A DNA stretch of 64,000 nt from Scilla litardierei (lineage: Eukaryota; Streptophyta; Magnoliopsida; Asparagales; Asparagaceae): NCBI GenBank assembly GCA_030789695.1, contig CM061139.1, positions 197,815,641 to 197,879,640 on the forward strand. Direction: 5' to 3'. The notes beneath the pieces are model-generated. The model was given only the letters and a program-made list of their open reading frames with translations, had not been told where the DNA came from and made no database searches. The position numbers and the translations under genes were made by a program. Below are positions 30,849 through 42,580 of this stretch, piece after piece. Each line of letters opens with the position of its first letter. The stretch's first letter is position 1.

Positions 30849-33354
30849 TGATAGGAACCAAAGAAAGATCTGATTTTTATTTGATAAAAATTGAAAATAA
30901 ACAAGATAGATGATCACAATTGAAGAGGTGGTCGCTCTTCCAAGACGCCAATTGTAGAGAACGTCCGCACTCTCCCGATGTAGAGGGATAATCTCACTTC
31001 TTCTTTGAGTATTCTCTCACAAATAGCCTAAGAAAATCCCTCCCCACACATGGCCTATAAATACTAATCAAGGAAAAATACAAATTTGCAGAAAATCCCA
31101 AAAAACTAAAAATTCCCAGAACGCCCTTAAAGATCCAAAATTTTTCAAAACGTCCTTAATGTCTCAAAATACCCCTAATGGGCCAAAAGTGTAGCTCTAT
31201 CATTACTTCGTCCCGAAAACCACATTGTCCTCAAGGTGGTGCATGAAGTCCACTGTGGCCTTACTCCAAGTGGAGATGTCCATATTCTCCGGCTCTTCTT
31301 CCTTCAATATATCTTCCTCGTCTTCCCCCGTTACCAACAACTGAAGCTTGAGCACTCCGCAATGGTGCTCTAGGGTGACCTCTCGTCACATCTAAAGCAC
31401 AACCTCTTCTGTCTCTTCTCCCGCATCTTCGTGTCCTTCATTCTCTTGAACCGCACTCCTTGCGGTGGCATCCCGCTCTTCTCCTGATTGGACGTGTCTG
31501 TCACTGTTGTTTTCTGATGTCCTATCACGGCGTGGCTATGGAAAGAGGAGCCGTCTCCAGTCCCTCTAGATTTCTTTTCATCCATAAGTCGATTCTTCAC
31601 CATTTGGACCAAATCTATGGCGTCCATCAGATCATGTGGCCTCTGCAGACGTAGCTCTGCACGAATAGTGGGCTTCAGCCCCTTCATAAAACTTCCCTCT
31701 AGTGTCTCATCTGAGATCTCCGGACCCGTCCTGACAGTGCCTCACATTGCTCTCTGTATTTCTCTACTGTGACGTCCTATTTGAGAGCTAGTAATTGCTC
31801 ATGCAGCTTTTCCTCCTGAAACTAGCGAAACCTATCCACCGGGCAATCCTTGATCTCCTCCCAAGAACGAAAACGACGGCGCTGCTCTCTCCACTGGAAC
31901 CAAGTGTGTGTCTTTCCTTCCAAACACACCGCCACCGTCTTCAACTTCTGCTTCTCAGTCATACGGGTCACGAAAGAAATTTCTTCGCCATGTATATCCA
32001 ACCATAGTGATTCTCACCCTCGAAGATGCACATCTTCAGCTTCCGAACCTGGCTATCCACCCCAAAATTTTCCTGCTTAGCGCGCCCATCGTAGTGTCTA
32101 GGACGGTGGGACTGGTATGTGTATCTCTAACGGTTTCTGTGTCCCTCCAAGCCCCTTCGTTGACCTCCATCTCTGTTTCCATAATTCCTCCAGTCATCTC
32201 TGTCAACATAGAAACCCTGGTCGTCCTCCTCCATGTCCCACTCTCTGTCGTCATCTCTTGGGTACTCCTCATGAGTGAGAGTGGGCGTCATCGTCTCTCT
32301 GTAGCATGTTGAGGATCGTGAGGCCTTTAAAACTCGTCACTGTCGTCTCGGGCTCCCACAAGTACTTTGGAGGGTCGTTGGCATCGTAGCGCATTGCCGG
32401 GGCCTCGGGGCCCTCGTCGGCCTCCTAAATTCACGCCAGACCCGTTCCATTGCTGCAGGGGCGCAAACCTTTACTGTTTTGGGGCTAGGGGCTGGTGTCC
32501 ATGCTGGAGGGGCTAGGGCCCCTGCGCTGTGCCCATGAGGGGCTGGCGCTCTTGCGCTGTGCTCTGGAGGAGCAACGGCCCCTGTTTTGTCGTCCTTGGA
32601 TTTTGGGGTTCACAAGCTTTCATCGTGGGCTCATCCTCGTCCTACGCGTAATACTCGTCGACGTCGGAAAGTAACCCTTCTACATAATCATCCATCCTAT
32701 ACTTTTCCTTCTCCAAAGATGACGCCTTTTTTGCTAGATTAGGGTTTTCGTCGACGTCGCCAAACTTTGACGAGATGCACACGAGTTGTTGCATGATTTG
32801 CACTGGGGTTTCTCCTTATTTCTCTTGAGTATCTTCCACCTTCGCTAGGGTTTCTCCTTGCTTCGCTAGTGCCTCACCATGCTTCGCTAGAGGTTGCTTC
32901 ATACCCTCAAGTTCGCCGTTATATTTCTTTTCGAAAGCATCGAACTTGTATTTAGATTTCGTCGACGCTGCCATGGATCTTGAAGCTCTGATACAAAATG
33001 ATAGGAACCAAAGAAAGATCTGATTTTTATTTGATAAAAACTGAAAATATACATGATAAATGATCACAATTAAATATGCGATCGCTCTCCCAAGACGCCA
33101 ATTGTAGAGGATGTCCGCACTCTCCCGATGTAGAGGGATAATCTCCCATCTCCTTCGAATATTTTCTCACAAATAGTCTAATGAAATCCCTCCCCACCCA
33201 TGGCCTATAAATATTAATCAGAAAAAAAATACAAATTTGCAGAAAACCCCAAAAAGATTAAAAATTTCCAAAACGCCCCTAAAAATCCGAAAATTCCCAA
33301 AACGCTTCTAATGTCTCAAAATGCCCTTAATGGACCAAAAGTGCAGATCTATCA
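30849..33354 (-). mobile_element. Gag-only short LTR retrotransposon (TR-GAG type)
   Basis: LTRs of 354 and 356 bp (30849-31202, 32999-33354) start TGATAGGAACC and end CTATCA. The target duplication is GTCAG (30844-30848, 33355-33359). Read on the minus strand, the primer site TGTATCAGAGCT resembles the tRNA-iMet type. The interior keeps a broken gag and then, just before the 3' LTR, a short remnant of the pol end (HHLEDNVVF). Protease, reverse transcriptase and integrase are gone. LTR divergence is visible (about 10% by eye), so it is older than the copia element. Confidence 0.88.
31370..32973 (-). pseudogene. Ty3/gypsy gag remnant
   Basis: The gag reading starts at the ATG near 32973 (MAASTKSKYKFDAFEKKY), followed by a repetitive KHGEALAKQGETLAK helix. 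Farther on are GWIARF, THTWFQWREQ and EEIKD, the conserved core of gypsy capsids. Next come MKGLKPTIRAELRLQRPHDL and the start of a zinc knuckle (LCFRCDE). Stops and frameshifts break the frame into pieces, so it cannot give a full capsid. In intact elements this protein forms the particle for reverse transcription. The lineage is not certain. Confidence 0.8.
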
Positions 33355-33430
33355 GTCAGCTTAGTGAGCATTTATTTGATCATTTTTTAATCTTTTACTC
33401 AATTTGAAGATTACATGTAAGAAGGAAGTT

Positions 33431-34563
33431 TGTTCCATTGTAAACTTTAAATATTAATTTTTTAAAGTTTTTGTAAACTGTATAATGTGTAGATATGTAT
33501 TTAATGTAATACTGTTTGTTGAAATTTATTGTGATTTAATTATGGTAAACAATACTTGTGATTATTTTAATGATCTTGGTTTGGACTACCACAAATATTT
33601 TATTAGCATTGAGATTGTGTTTGGGGTGTTAACATTGTTTAGATTGCCGCAACAATTTTTTTTGGTATGGTGGAATATTTGGGATGAAATTTTAATGGTA
33701 AACCAATTGGTAGTTCATAACCCCAGGACATTTTGGACGAAATATATCTACTAATTCTTTTATTCCAATTAGTAAGATGGATCTAAATATGCCTAGAAGC
33801 TAAAAGTGTGTATCCTGGGCAATTTTTACATGGTTCTTGATACAATTTCGTATTTCCTCATCTTCTTGTAGAACGATGGAAAAAAAATTTGGTTGTGCAG
33901 GCCAAAAGGAACGATTATTTTGGGTTGTACCAAATCTGAAACGAAGTGGATAAATGATTTTTAGATTATGAAAGATTGATGAATTTTTTTTGTGATAAAA
34001 AGTTTTAGGGGATCCAAGATTTTGAGGGAGAACGAACTTACATGAACAGTGCCCCACGTTATGACCGGTAAGTCTATACTTGATACTCATTCATCTCTAC
34101 CACTTTTTTTCATAAACAATTTGTTGTTGCTGATGCAGTAATTTCCCACCATGCAATTAGCCATCGTTCTTGCGTCCAAATGAAGGGTTGATGATTACAG
34201 TTTTATACTGTAACATACCAAATGAAGGAAACAATTACCTTGTTCTTCCTTTATCTTCTATTTCTGTCTCTCACTCTTCTTTTCCCAATCCGAAAATGCC
34301 CTTTATGAATTCATAGAAGAAAGTTGAATAATTTAATCATAGTCATCAATATTTCATTTGTTTGAGTTATGGTTTGTCACACATACACATCTTCCACTAC
34401 TATAATTTCTAGGCTACTGTAGTTCGAGAAGAGCTGAAGCATTGACTAATCTCTAGTGACTTTAATCCCCCATGCACATTAGCCAAATAAAGCGCTTGAA
34501 CTTTTCTGGCATTTAGTTGATAATATCATGACTGCATATAGTATATTAAAGATTTAGGTAAAG
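33431..34563. other. Non-coding stretch, possibly intron
   Basis: AT-rich, with no recognised gene or bounded repeat. Small ORFs show no familiar motif. Confidence 0.4.
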
Positions 34564-34892
34564 TTCACTAAACCCCCCATGTTTTGACCTATTTTTACAA
34601 ACCCTAAGTTTTTTCCTTCATGGAGCCCCACATGCTGTTTGAAATCTGATGCTGTTTGATTTCTTTATTGAAATTACTATTTTATTCACATCACTAACAC
34701 TTAAAAAAAATTCAAGGGCTTTTAAAATGATCATTTCGTTTTAAGGACAAGAAGATGGAATGATAAAATAGTCAATTCAGTTAGAAAACGGGATGTCGTT
34801 AGTTTTTAAATGACATGTGGGCTCCGTGAAAGGGGAAAAGCATAGGAGGGTTTTGTGAAAATGTGTCAAAACATGTTAGGGTTTAGTGAAAT
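34564..34892. mobile_element. Inverted-repeat MITE-like element
   Basis: The left end TTCACTAAACCCCCCATG and following TTTTGACC match the complement of the right end (CAAAACATG then TTAGGGTTTAGTGAA). Pairing extends about 50 bp inward, including TTACAAACCCT against AGGGTTTTGTGAA. No ORF is present. The target duplication is not resolved. Confidence 0.7.
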
Positions 34893-35034
34893 CTTCCATA
34901 ACGATTTTCTTGTTTTTTTTGCTGGGAGTACTATTCACATTATTCACAAAATTTTGTTAATAATTAGATTGGATTTTCACTTCTCTTTATACAGGCTAGT
35001 TCTCTGATCACTACAGTTGGTCGGTAGCTGAAAC

Positions 35035-35469
35035 ATGGAGCCAGAACCTAGAGACCCAGGTGACTTCCTTGAATCTTCAGTTCTTTTAGATGAAACCCAA
35101 TATGAGGAAGGCTTTAGAGATGGCTACAATGATGGCTTGATCTCGGGAAAGGCTGAAGGGAGGGGAGTGGGGTTGAAGTTGGGTTTCCAAGTTGGGGAAG
35201 AGCTGGGCTTCTACCGTGGTTGCATTGACTTCTGGATATCAGCAGCTCGTGTTGATCCAGGAGCGTTTTCATCTCGACTCCAGAAGAGCATAGAACAGTT
35301 GGATGAGATGGTGGATAAGTATCCGCTCTTTGAGCCAGAAAACGTGGGGATTCAAGAGATGATGGATGCCATAAGGCTTAAGTTTAGACTCATTTCAGCA
35401 AATCTGGGGGTAAAGCTGGAGTATGAAGGCTACCCAAAATCATCAAAGCACGATGTTGAAGATATCTAG
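35035..35469 (+). CDS. LTO1: LTO1-like protein (Yae1/Lto1 family)
   Basis: The 144-residue protein carries the glycine-spaced repeat that defines this family. A glycine recurs about every four residues from EEGFRDGYNDGLISGKAEG through GVGLKLGFQVGEELGFYRG (about residues 25-62). In yeast and human, Lto1 works with Yae1 as an adaptor that hands the cytosolic iron-sulfur assembly machinery to the ribosome-recycling ATPase ABCE1/Rli1. The same role is expected here in the cytosol, and is inferred by family. Length fits the family. The start ATG lies 40 bp after a good 3' splice site (ATACAG at 34989-34994), so the gene probably has an upstream untranslated exon. The frame is intact. No mitochondrial or membrane signal is seen. 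Confidence 0.88.
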   Translation: MEPEPRDPGDFLESSVLLDETQYEEGFRDGYNDGLISGKAEGRGVGLKLGFQVGEELGFYRGCIDFWISAARVDPGAFSSRLQKSIEQLDEMVDKYPLFEPENVGIQEMMDAIRLKFRLISANLGVKLEYEGYPKSSKHDVEDI

Positions 35470-37303
35470 TTTTGAAGGAGTCAGGGCTAACAATATAAAC
35501 ACAGATGGGACCATGCGTATTTTACTTCTCATTTTGAATGATGAACCATGAGGATATATACTTTGGTTCATTATTATTTTATGTTTGTTGATCTATTAGC
35601 GAGTAGCGTATATTGATCTTCTTAGAGTTTTAGACTTTGCAGTTATACCTTTTTATGTTTATGTATTATCGTGTTTTTGTACTAACATCAACTGCAATAT
35701 CAGGCTCAATTTGCTAATATATGTTATGCTATGTGTGTGTTAATCTTGTGGGTTGAATGCTATTCTTTTGTAATCTATGTAATTTATATAGTCTCACTTT
35801 AAATTGTAACACTCCTCTTGGTAGTTTTAAGGCATGCAATCTGGTGGTTCTTCTGTCAGCGACTTTATTTACAAATCATCTGATTTCTAGTTAGGCATGT
35901 AAAATTAGTTATCTGTATACTTTTTATTTTATATCTGAATGACAGCATGTTGAAAATTTATGTCTGTAGTATTAGGTTCATGCATTCACATATGAGGTTG
36001 TAATTCTTTCGAATTGTTCACATAATTTTGTATTGTCACATGAACAACTATTCACTTTAAGTAACGTGTGGAACAATCACAAAATTATAAAATTATTGAG
36101 TTATATTGTCTACCAAAATGTCTTGTTTGAGAGGATGCCATGCTTCAATTGAATTGGGGTGAAATGATCATCTCACACAACGAAACTTAAGTCCGAAATG
36201 ATAAGGTAAATGTATTTTTTCCCACATCCGTCTACTTTCTTTTGTACATAGAACATGTGTGAGTTTGGCAGCGGCATATATGTTTACATATGTTGTTACA
36301 GTATGCTTGTGCACCATTTTTATCCATGTGAAATTGCATTTTCCTTTATTGAATTTTTGTTTTTGAGTTTCAAGCATCATTTGAAGGTACATAATTTTCG
36401 GCATTATACCTCTGATTTGATGCTTGTGCTCGTCAAGCTTCTTATCAACCCCCAACACACTCACCCGTCCACAGACCTCCATCCAGCCACACGTTCACAC
36501 CCACTCACACCACGGGCCAAGCGGAAAACGAAAATGATTATTTGTTGTTTCTTTAATTTTGACCAAAATGTGGAAACTACAATCTAATGTAAATATAAGT
36601 TGATTGTATTTCACTGTGTGTGAGAGATTAGAAATTTAAAATTCAGGATATTATTGATTTGTTGATGCTGTAGTAAAACTAACACCTGATTCCCGTCACG
36701 ATTCACGACCCTCTCTCGAAAAGAACGGTTATATAATGTACTTTCTGATTGATTTGGGGGCAATCACTTGTATGTTCGTGTGATTTTAGACTTCCAGTAG
36801 AGAACTGAAGTTATGGCATACTAACATGCATCAGTTAAACACATGCTGTATTCTCTGTTGTCCTGTTTTTTTGGGTTACAAAGGAGGGCATCAAACCCTT
36901 GACCAACCACTTACGGGGGTGGGGGAGTACCACTAGGCCAAAGGGCTGGTGGTTTTCTGTGTTGTCTTTAGTTGAATATATTTTTATAAGCCTCTATCAA
37001 GGTAATGTTGTATATTCTTGTTGTATCTGTGGTGGTAGATTTATCTCACGTGATGAGTTCTCTTAGTTCACATATGTGGGGTCAATTTTCTTATACGAAC
37101 TTAACCTCAGTAAGAAGTACAGTTCTATCTCAATAATTTGGTCTTTCTACATGTGCATGCATCAACAGATACAGATGCACTTTTATGTATGAGGTGTGCC
37201 GTGAGCAATGCTAGCCACAAAACTCTTTCTAGATAAAATTTGGATATTGATGTCTTCGTTTCTATCTGTTATGCATCTCACAATGCTCTTTCTGTGAAGC
37301 AAG
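35470..37303. other. Intergenic region and probable 5' part of next gene
   Basis: Contains the 3' UTR of the LTO1-like gene and a SINE-like segment (36867-36953). The last few hundred bases may hold untranslated exons of the formimidoyltransferase-like gene. No other coding sequence is recognised. Confidence 0.5.
36867..36953 (-). mobile_element. tRNA-derived SINE-like segment
   Basis: The minus strand reads TTGGCCTAGTGGTA (A-box-like) and then GGTCAAGGGTTTGATGCCC (B-box-like) about 30 bp on, as in a tRNA-derived SINE head. It ends in AACCCAAAAAAACAGG, a short A-tail. It is too degenerate to be a tRNA gene. Confidence 0.5.
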
Positions 37304-38902
37304 GTGAGGGGGAGCCAAATGCTGAAGAGTATGCTAACCTGTTGCAAGCTCTACATCTCAGAAAGCCGGAATGCTCTTGCACTAGAATCAATCGAGCAAG
37401 CTGCAAAGCTTTACCCAGAAGCTGTTGTTATCAATAGATTCAAAGATGAGCCATACAACCGAGTTGGTTATACTCTTGTTGCTGGTGCTGATTCGAGTAC
37501 AGTCTTGTCATTCGATTGTTCTCCTCTAAGGAAATCGGTGTTCAGTATGGTTAGAGCAGCGTTGGAAGCTATTGATCTTGAGTTGCATTCAGGAACCCAC
37601 CCTCGACTTGGTGTTGTTGATCATATCTGCTTCCACCCTTTGGCTGAAGCCTCACTGGACCAGGCTGCAGGAATTGCAAGGTCTGTCGCAACTGACATTG
37701 GTTACAAGCTCCAAGGTGCGTGAGATCTTTTTCTCCTAGAATATAACTGAGAAAAATGTTTTTTTAAAAATATTTTAAAGAACTGTTTTGGAAATGATAA
37801 CGTTTTGTTCTTAATGTTTCTGCAAAACTGATTTTTAATCACTTATTGAACACATATTATAGATGCAGCAGAATCCATGAGTATTCACCATTCCATGCAT
37901 CACTGACCAAAAAAAAAATCAAATAATTGTTTTTAGATATCCTATGCTGTTTGGGATTTCCTCTCTTTGTACTTGATGTTCTGTTCATATCTTCAAAGTC
38001 CAAGGCGTAAAACGGCAAAATGTTTAGAATATTTCTTGACATATGAAACCTAGTAAGTCAGATCAACTATGAACGTAGATTGCTCTAATTCCGGCCCATT
38101 TCATGATATCCTACAAGTGGATTGTATCCGGAGAGAACTCCATATAGAATCGAAGAATATCAATCTTTCAAGCCGCGTAAACCAGTAGAATCAGTATCCA
38201 ATAGATGCAAGATTCAGATGATCCTAAAGCTAGAGTTAGTTTTGAGAAATGTTTAGCAGTATCATTTCATTTCAACAATCCATAATTTCGATAGAGGCTG
38301 TCCTAGGCCTAGTTTTACCGTTGATTGCCATGTTGTGCATCTCTTTATGTGGACGTAAGCTTACATCTGAACTTGAATAATCCAATGCAGTTCCAACCTT
38401 TTTATACGGAGCAGCTCACCCTGGAGGCAGAACGCTAGATGCCGTAAGAAGAGAGCTGGGTTACTTCAAGCCCAACTCATCAGGAAACCAATGGGTGGGT
38501 GGCCCTCGGTCTGAGTCATTGCAACTGAAGCCCGACGAGGGTCCTCATCAATCTGTCCTAGCCAAGGGCGTTGTCGTGGTTGGAGCGACGCCATGGGTCG
38601 ACAACTACAATGTGCCAGTCTATACGGCTGACATTGAGGCTGTCAGGCGGATCGCTAGAAGGGTGAGCTCGAGAGGAGGTGGGCTAGATTCGGTACAGGC
38701 CATGGGTCTTGCCCACGGCGAGGACTCCACTGAGGTGGCCTGTAATCTGCTGGACCCGAAGAGAGTAGGAGCGGACCAAGTTCAGTCGGAAGTCGAAAGG
38801 CTTGCGAGCGAAGAGGGCTTGGTGGTCGGAAAAGGTTATTATACTGATTTTTCTGAGGAAAAGATCATTGAGATGTACATGAATCAAATCCAATCAAATT
38901 AA
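37304..38902 (+). CDS. Glutamate formimidoyltransferase-like protein, two exons
   Basis: Exon 1 (37304-37715) ends at AAG|GTGCGT and exon 2 (38391-38902) follows TGCAG. The splice rebuilds a valine codon (G+TT), giving about 307 residues. The protein matches the plant formiminotransferase N-terminal-subdomain family (Arabidopsis At2g20830 type): CCKLYISESRN near the start, GTHPRLGVVDHICFHPLAEAS, then PTFLYGAAHPGGRTLDAVRRELGY, NYNVPVYTADIEAVRRIAR and the C-terminal LVVGKGYYTDFS. In animals the related domain moves a formimino group from formiminoglutamate to tetrahydrofolate. The plant substrate is not settled, so activity is inferred. The frame is intact. An upstream exon cannot be excluded, but the MLKSML start matches known plant starts. 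Confidence 0.9.
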
Positions 38903-39293
38903 ATTAGGGGCAATTCTATGTAACGAGGGGGGAAAACAAAATGCAAGTAAACGTTGACATTGACCCTCCTGGAAATTGGAATGATAGTTTTCGGACTTTT
39001 CGGGGTTTAATATAAACTGGGACTTCAGTCACTGAAGTTTTGATTGGTATAGTTGTGCAGCCGGCCAAAACTGACTTCAGCCTGCCTTGAGGCCGCTTCC
39101 CTTCCCTCCAACGACTATTTTTCATCGACCATGGAAATCCAATGGCAACCCTCGACGCCCCAAGCTTTGTTGGTCTCTTCTGTCTATTTTCATCAACCAT
39201 AGCCATAGGTGCAAAATCCTGTTAGATTTGGCAATCCACGTGTTGGTTTTCCCCTAAAGAACGTTAGCTACAATGGCCTTATCTCTCGCATTG

Positions 39294-39353
39294 AGGCTCT
39301 CCTCAATGGTTTGTTAGCTAGGTCTTTATCCATGGCTAGTAGGCTCTCCTCAA
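39294..39353 (+). other. Short filler at the truncated end of the Tekay element
   Basis: AGGCTCTCCTCAA occurs at 39294-39306 and again at 39341-39353, where pol homology begins, and GTTAGCTA is also repeated. This is typical of templated filler at a repaired break. Confidence 0.5.
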
Positions 39354-41329
39354 AGTTCGTCGTTATCTTTATTGACGACATCTTGATCTATTCGAAGTCG
39401 GAAGAGGAGCATGCCGAGCACTTGAGAACAGTTCTGGAGATTCTGAGGAAGCAACGTCTGTATGCGAAGTATTCCAAGTGCGAGTTCTGGTTGGATAGAG
39501 TTGCCTTCCTTGGACATGTGGTGTCAGGAGATGGCATATCCGTGGATCAGGAGAAGATCAAGACTATCAGAGAGTGGCCAATTCCACGGTCAGCGTCAGA
39601 GATCAGGAGTTTTCTTGGGCTAGCAGGATATTATCGACGCTTCATCAAGGATTTCTCTCGAATTGCACAGCCGATGACTAGACTGACGAGGAAGGATATA
39701 TCGTTCGTTTGGTCCGATGCTTGTGAGGATGCCTTTTCTATTCTGAAGGCGAAATTGACGTCAGCACCTGTTCTAGCTGTGCCAGATCGGAGTGGTGGCT
39801 TCGAGATCTTTTGCGATGCATCTGGCAAGGGTCTCGGTTGCGTTTTGCATCAGCATGGACACGTGGTCGCGTACGCTTCTCGACGGCTCAAGGTTCATGA
39901 GAAGAACTACCCGACGCACGATTTGGAGTTGGCTGCAGTCATATTCGCGCTCAAGATCTGGAGGCATTTCCTATTGAGTGAGAAAGTGAAGATTTTCACT
40001 GATCACAAAAGTTTGAAATACGCCTTTACGCAGAAGGAGCTCAACATGTGATAGCGTCGATAGTTGGAGCTCATGGCGGATTACGAGATCGACTTGCAGT
40101 ATCACCCGGGCAAGGTGAACGTGGTTCCTGATACACTGAGCAGACTTCCAGCAGTTATGATGTTGACTTCACAGTGGAGGTTGCAGCAAGAGTTCTGTGA
40201 GTTAGGCATTGAGATTGTGCTTCCTGGAGAGGTTTCGTCGCTAATGTGTATGCAGATACAGTCGACGATCGTGGATCGGATCAAGGCAGGTCAGGCTGAA
40301 GATCCGAAGCTGAAAAATATTCGTGAGCAGGTAGAAGCCGGTCTGCGGACTGATTTTTTAATTCATTAGGATGGCTCGCTGAGGTATGGAGCCAGAGTTT
40401 GTGTGTCAGCTGGTAATGTTATAGAAGAGCTGCTTGTTGAGGCACATAGTTCGCCATATTCCGTGCATCTTGGAGGCACAAAGATGTACAAGGACCTTCG
40501 CATGAACTACTGGTGGGATGGCATGAAACGGAGTGTGGCACGGAGCGTTGCCAAGTGTTTAGTATGCCAGCAGGTTAAGGCGGAGCATCATCGTACGGCT
40601 GGGTGATTCAGTATGAATATTACATATTTATTCCCCCTATTTCTGGGCATTTTGTGCATGCATATAGTTTAACTAAGCTTCATTATAAGCATAATTGAAT
40701 TAAAATTGGTTTATGGAGCATATCGTTGATTTGTGCACAAAATACAGTTTTTAGCGATCTTTGTAGCTTTCCATTATTTTTCATGTGCTCATAGTACTTT
40801 TGTGGTGCTACATCTATTTTTCTGTACTTTTTGGAGCTTGGTGGAATTTTCTACAATTTTGGGAAGCTTAAAATGATTTTATATTGATTTTAGTTCATGG
40901 TTTAATTCATATTATTATTATTTGGAATAATTTCTACCCCTCATATTTTTCAGGTACTTCCAGGGGCCTTAGGGAATTTCCAGTATTTTCTGAGAATTTT
41001 CCTAAGCCTCTAGGTATTTTTCTCGAATTTTTGAAGGCGAAAAGCAATTTCTGAAAAATAAAAAAAAGCCCAGTAGGCCGGCCCAAATTCCACCAATTTT
41101 CCACTCTTAAGCTTATTTGCATGACCAGAAGCCAAAGAGACAAAAAATAAAGAGACATGTGAATTTATTTTCAAATAAAGAGCGGAAGATGAAGACGCCA
41201 AGATTTGAATGGTTTCATGGAATTTATTCTAAAATAAAGAATGGAAAATGAAGAGTCATGGAATTTATTCTCAAATAAAGAATGGAGAAATGAAGAGCCA
41301 AGCACTATAAACCCCTTGGGATTCTAAGC

Positions 41330-41339
41330 CTATAAAAGG
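41330..41339 (+). promoter_or_regulatory. TATA box of the 40604-42384 LTR
   Basis: CTATAAAAGG, followed by ATGGGAGAGCTTCATC. This is the only good core promoter in this LTR. Confidence 0.6.
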
Positions 41340-41724
41340 ATGGGAGAGCTTCATCTTATGGCATTCCAATATATTCTATTATATCCTATTGTAGTTCATT
41401 CTATAGCTGAAATAGAGAGGTTCTTGAGGGGCTCTTGGTGGGCTTGGAGAAGAAAATGGGAAAAGAAGAAAGGACTCATTTGTAGCAACATTTGGTGATC
41501 TCTTTCCTTTGTCTTAAGTTTTCATTTGTTCTTAATTGGGTTGTATTGATTTGATAATGATTTATATGAAGTTAGTATTGTTTATCCATATGAATTGCTA
41601 AATTTCTTTGCTTGGGTTGTGATTTGCTATGGAACTTTTGTTCACATGTTGAGTTGGGTTCATTTGGATTGAATTATTTTTTATGTGGCTTAAATTTAAG
41701 TTTCTAATTTAACTCTCTTATATG

Positions 41725-42043
41725 AATCCAAAAGATTATATTAGAGAACCGATCATCCCAAAAGGATGAGTTTGATCTTCTCAAAAAGAAGTATCAACTT
41801 AATTTCCATGAGACCTAATTCTTAAGCCATTACACTATCCCATCATTTTAACTCCCAAAAGGATATCCCCGATGACGCTTCCCCAAAAGGGACGCCATTG
41901 AGTAATATAGAACCATAGCCCGTGACCGCTACCACTTCCAATTGTGACCCCAAAAGGGCTCCACAATTGAATCATATTTCACACTTGCTTTCACCTCCAA
42001 AAGAGTATTTTCCAATGGTGCATCCCCAAAAGGGACATCATTG
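41725..42043 (+). other. Eight hairpins with an invariant CAAAA loop
   Basis: Stems around CAAAA are AATC/GATT (41725-41737); TCATCC/GGATGA (41753-41769); CTTCT/AGAAG (41777-41791); a weak CC/GG (about 41855); CCC/GGG with ATG..CG/CG..CAT beyond (about 41872-41899); CAATTGTG..CCC/GGG..CACAATTG (41939-41969); CTC/GAG (41995-42005); and CAATG..CCC/GGG..CATTG (42013-42043). Stem sequences differ while the pentaloop is fixed. The row lies 390-710 bp past the TATA box. Confidence 0.85.
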
Positions 42044-42580
42044 AGTTTAAGGGTTATATTCTCACACTTAACATTGATCCTAACAAATCCAAGATCCATG
42101 CATTCCTCCTCCTTGCCACTTGCCTATCCAATCCTCCATCCCTCATTTTCATAGAGTAGTTTGATACATTTTACCACACATACTTTCCTCCACCACATCT
42201 TTGTTAGTAGTTGGATGTTCTCACACCCTTAGATATCTTTGATCGACTCTGTGAATGCGACACGACTTGTCCCTGAGTTCGACCCTGGGCTCACCAGGTT
42301 ATTTTGTATTGCTTCGACACCCTTTCACTTCCGGGGGAGATTGTGTGCATCCTATTTGGATTGTGCACAATTTCGATTGAATCACTGGGTTGCTACAGCC
42401 ACTTCCGAATCCGAGTGGAAATGGCAACACATCACTATGGATTTCGTGACTGGACTGCCTCGGAGTCCAAAGCAGAATGATACGGTTTGGTTAATCGTAG
42501 ATCGATTGACCAAATCTATGTACTTCATCTCTTTTCGAGTGGGACAGTCGACGGAAACGCTAGCAAGGAGATACATGGAG

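Larger units (their letters stand above)
30178..33430 (+). repeat. Dispersed repeat, copy 2, with nested LTR element
   Basis: Aligns with 18903-20166 on both sides of the nested LTR element (30849-33354). Near 30455 it preserves the empty site of the hAT MITE found in copy 1. Confidence 0.7.
40604..42384 (+). mobile_element. Solo LTR inside the Tekay pol, Athila-like suspected
   Basis: Terminal TGATTCA/TGAATCA and a perfect target duplication CTGGG (40599-40603, 42385-42389) define a 1,781-bp solo LTR. The interrupted integrase reading resumes exactly at the duplication. A TATA box (CTATAAAAGG, 41330-41339) sets plus orientation. The 3' part (TCCCTGAGTTCGACCCTGGG) resembles Athila/Tat LTR ends. 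A row of CAAAA-loop hairpins follows the TATA box at about 400 bp. Confidence 0.93.

Noticed and set aside
36874..36952. Functional tRNA gene from A/B-box-like motifs
   Set aside because: Arms do not fold into a cloverleaf and an A-tail is present. It is better read as a SINE fragment.
42239..42420. ATG start of the integrase-bearing ORF at 42239
   Set aside because: The first 48 or so residues come from the solo LTR. The true integrase homology resumes after 42384, with a one-base frameshift.
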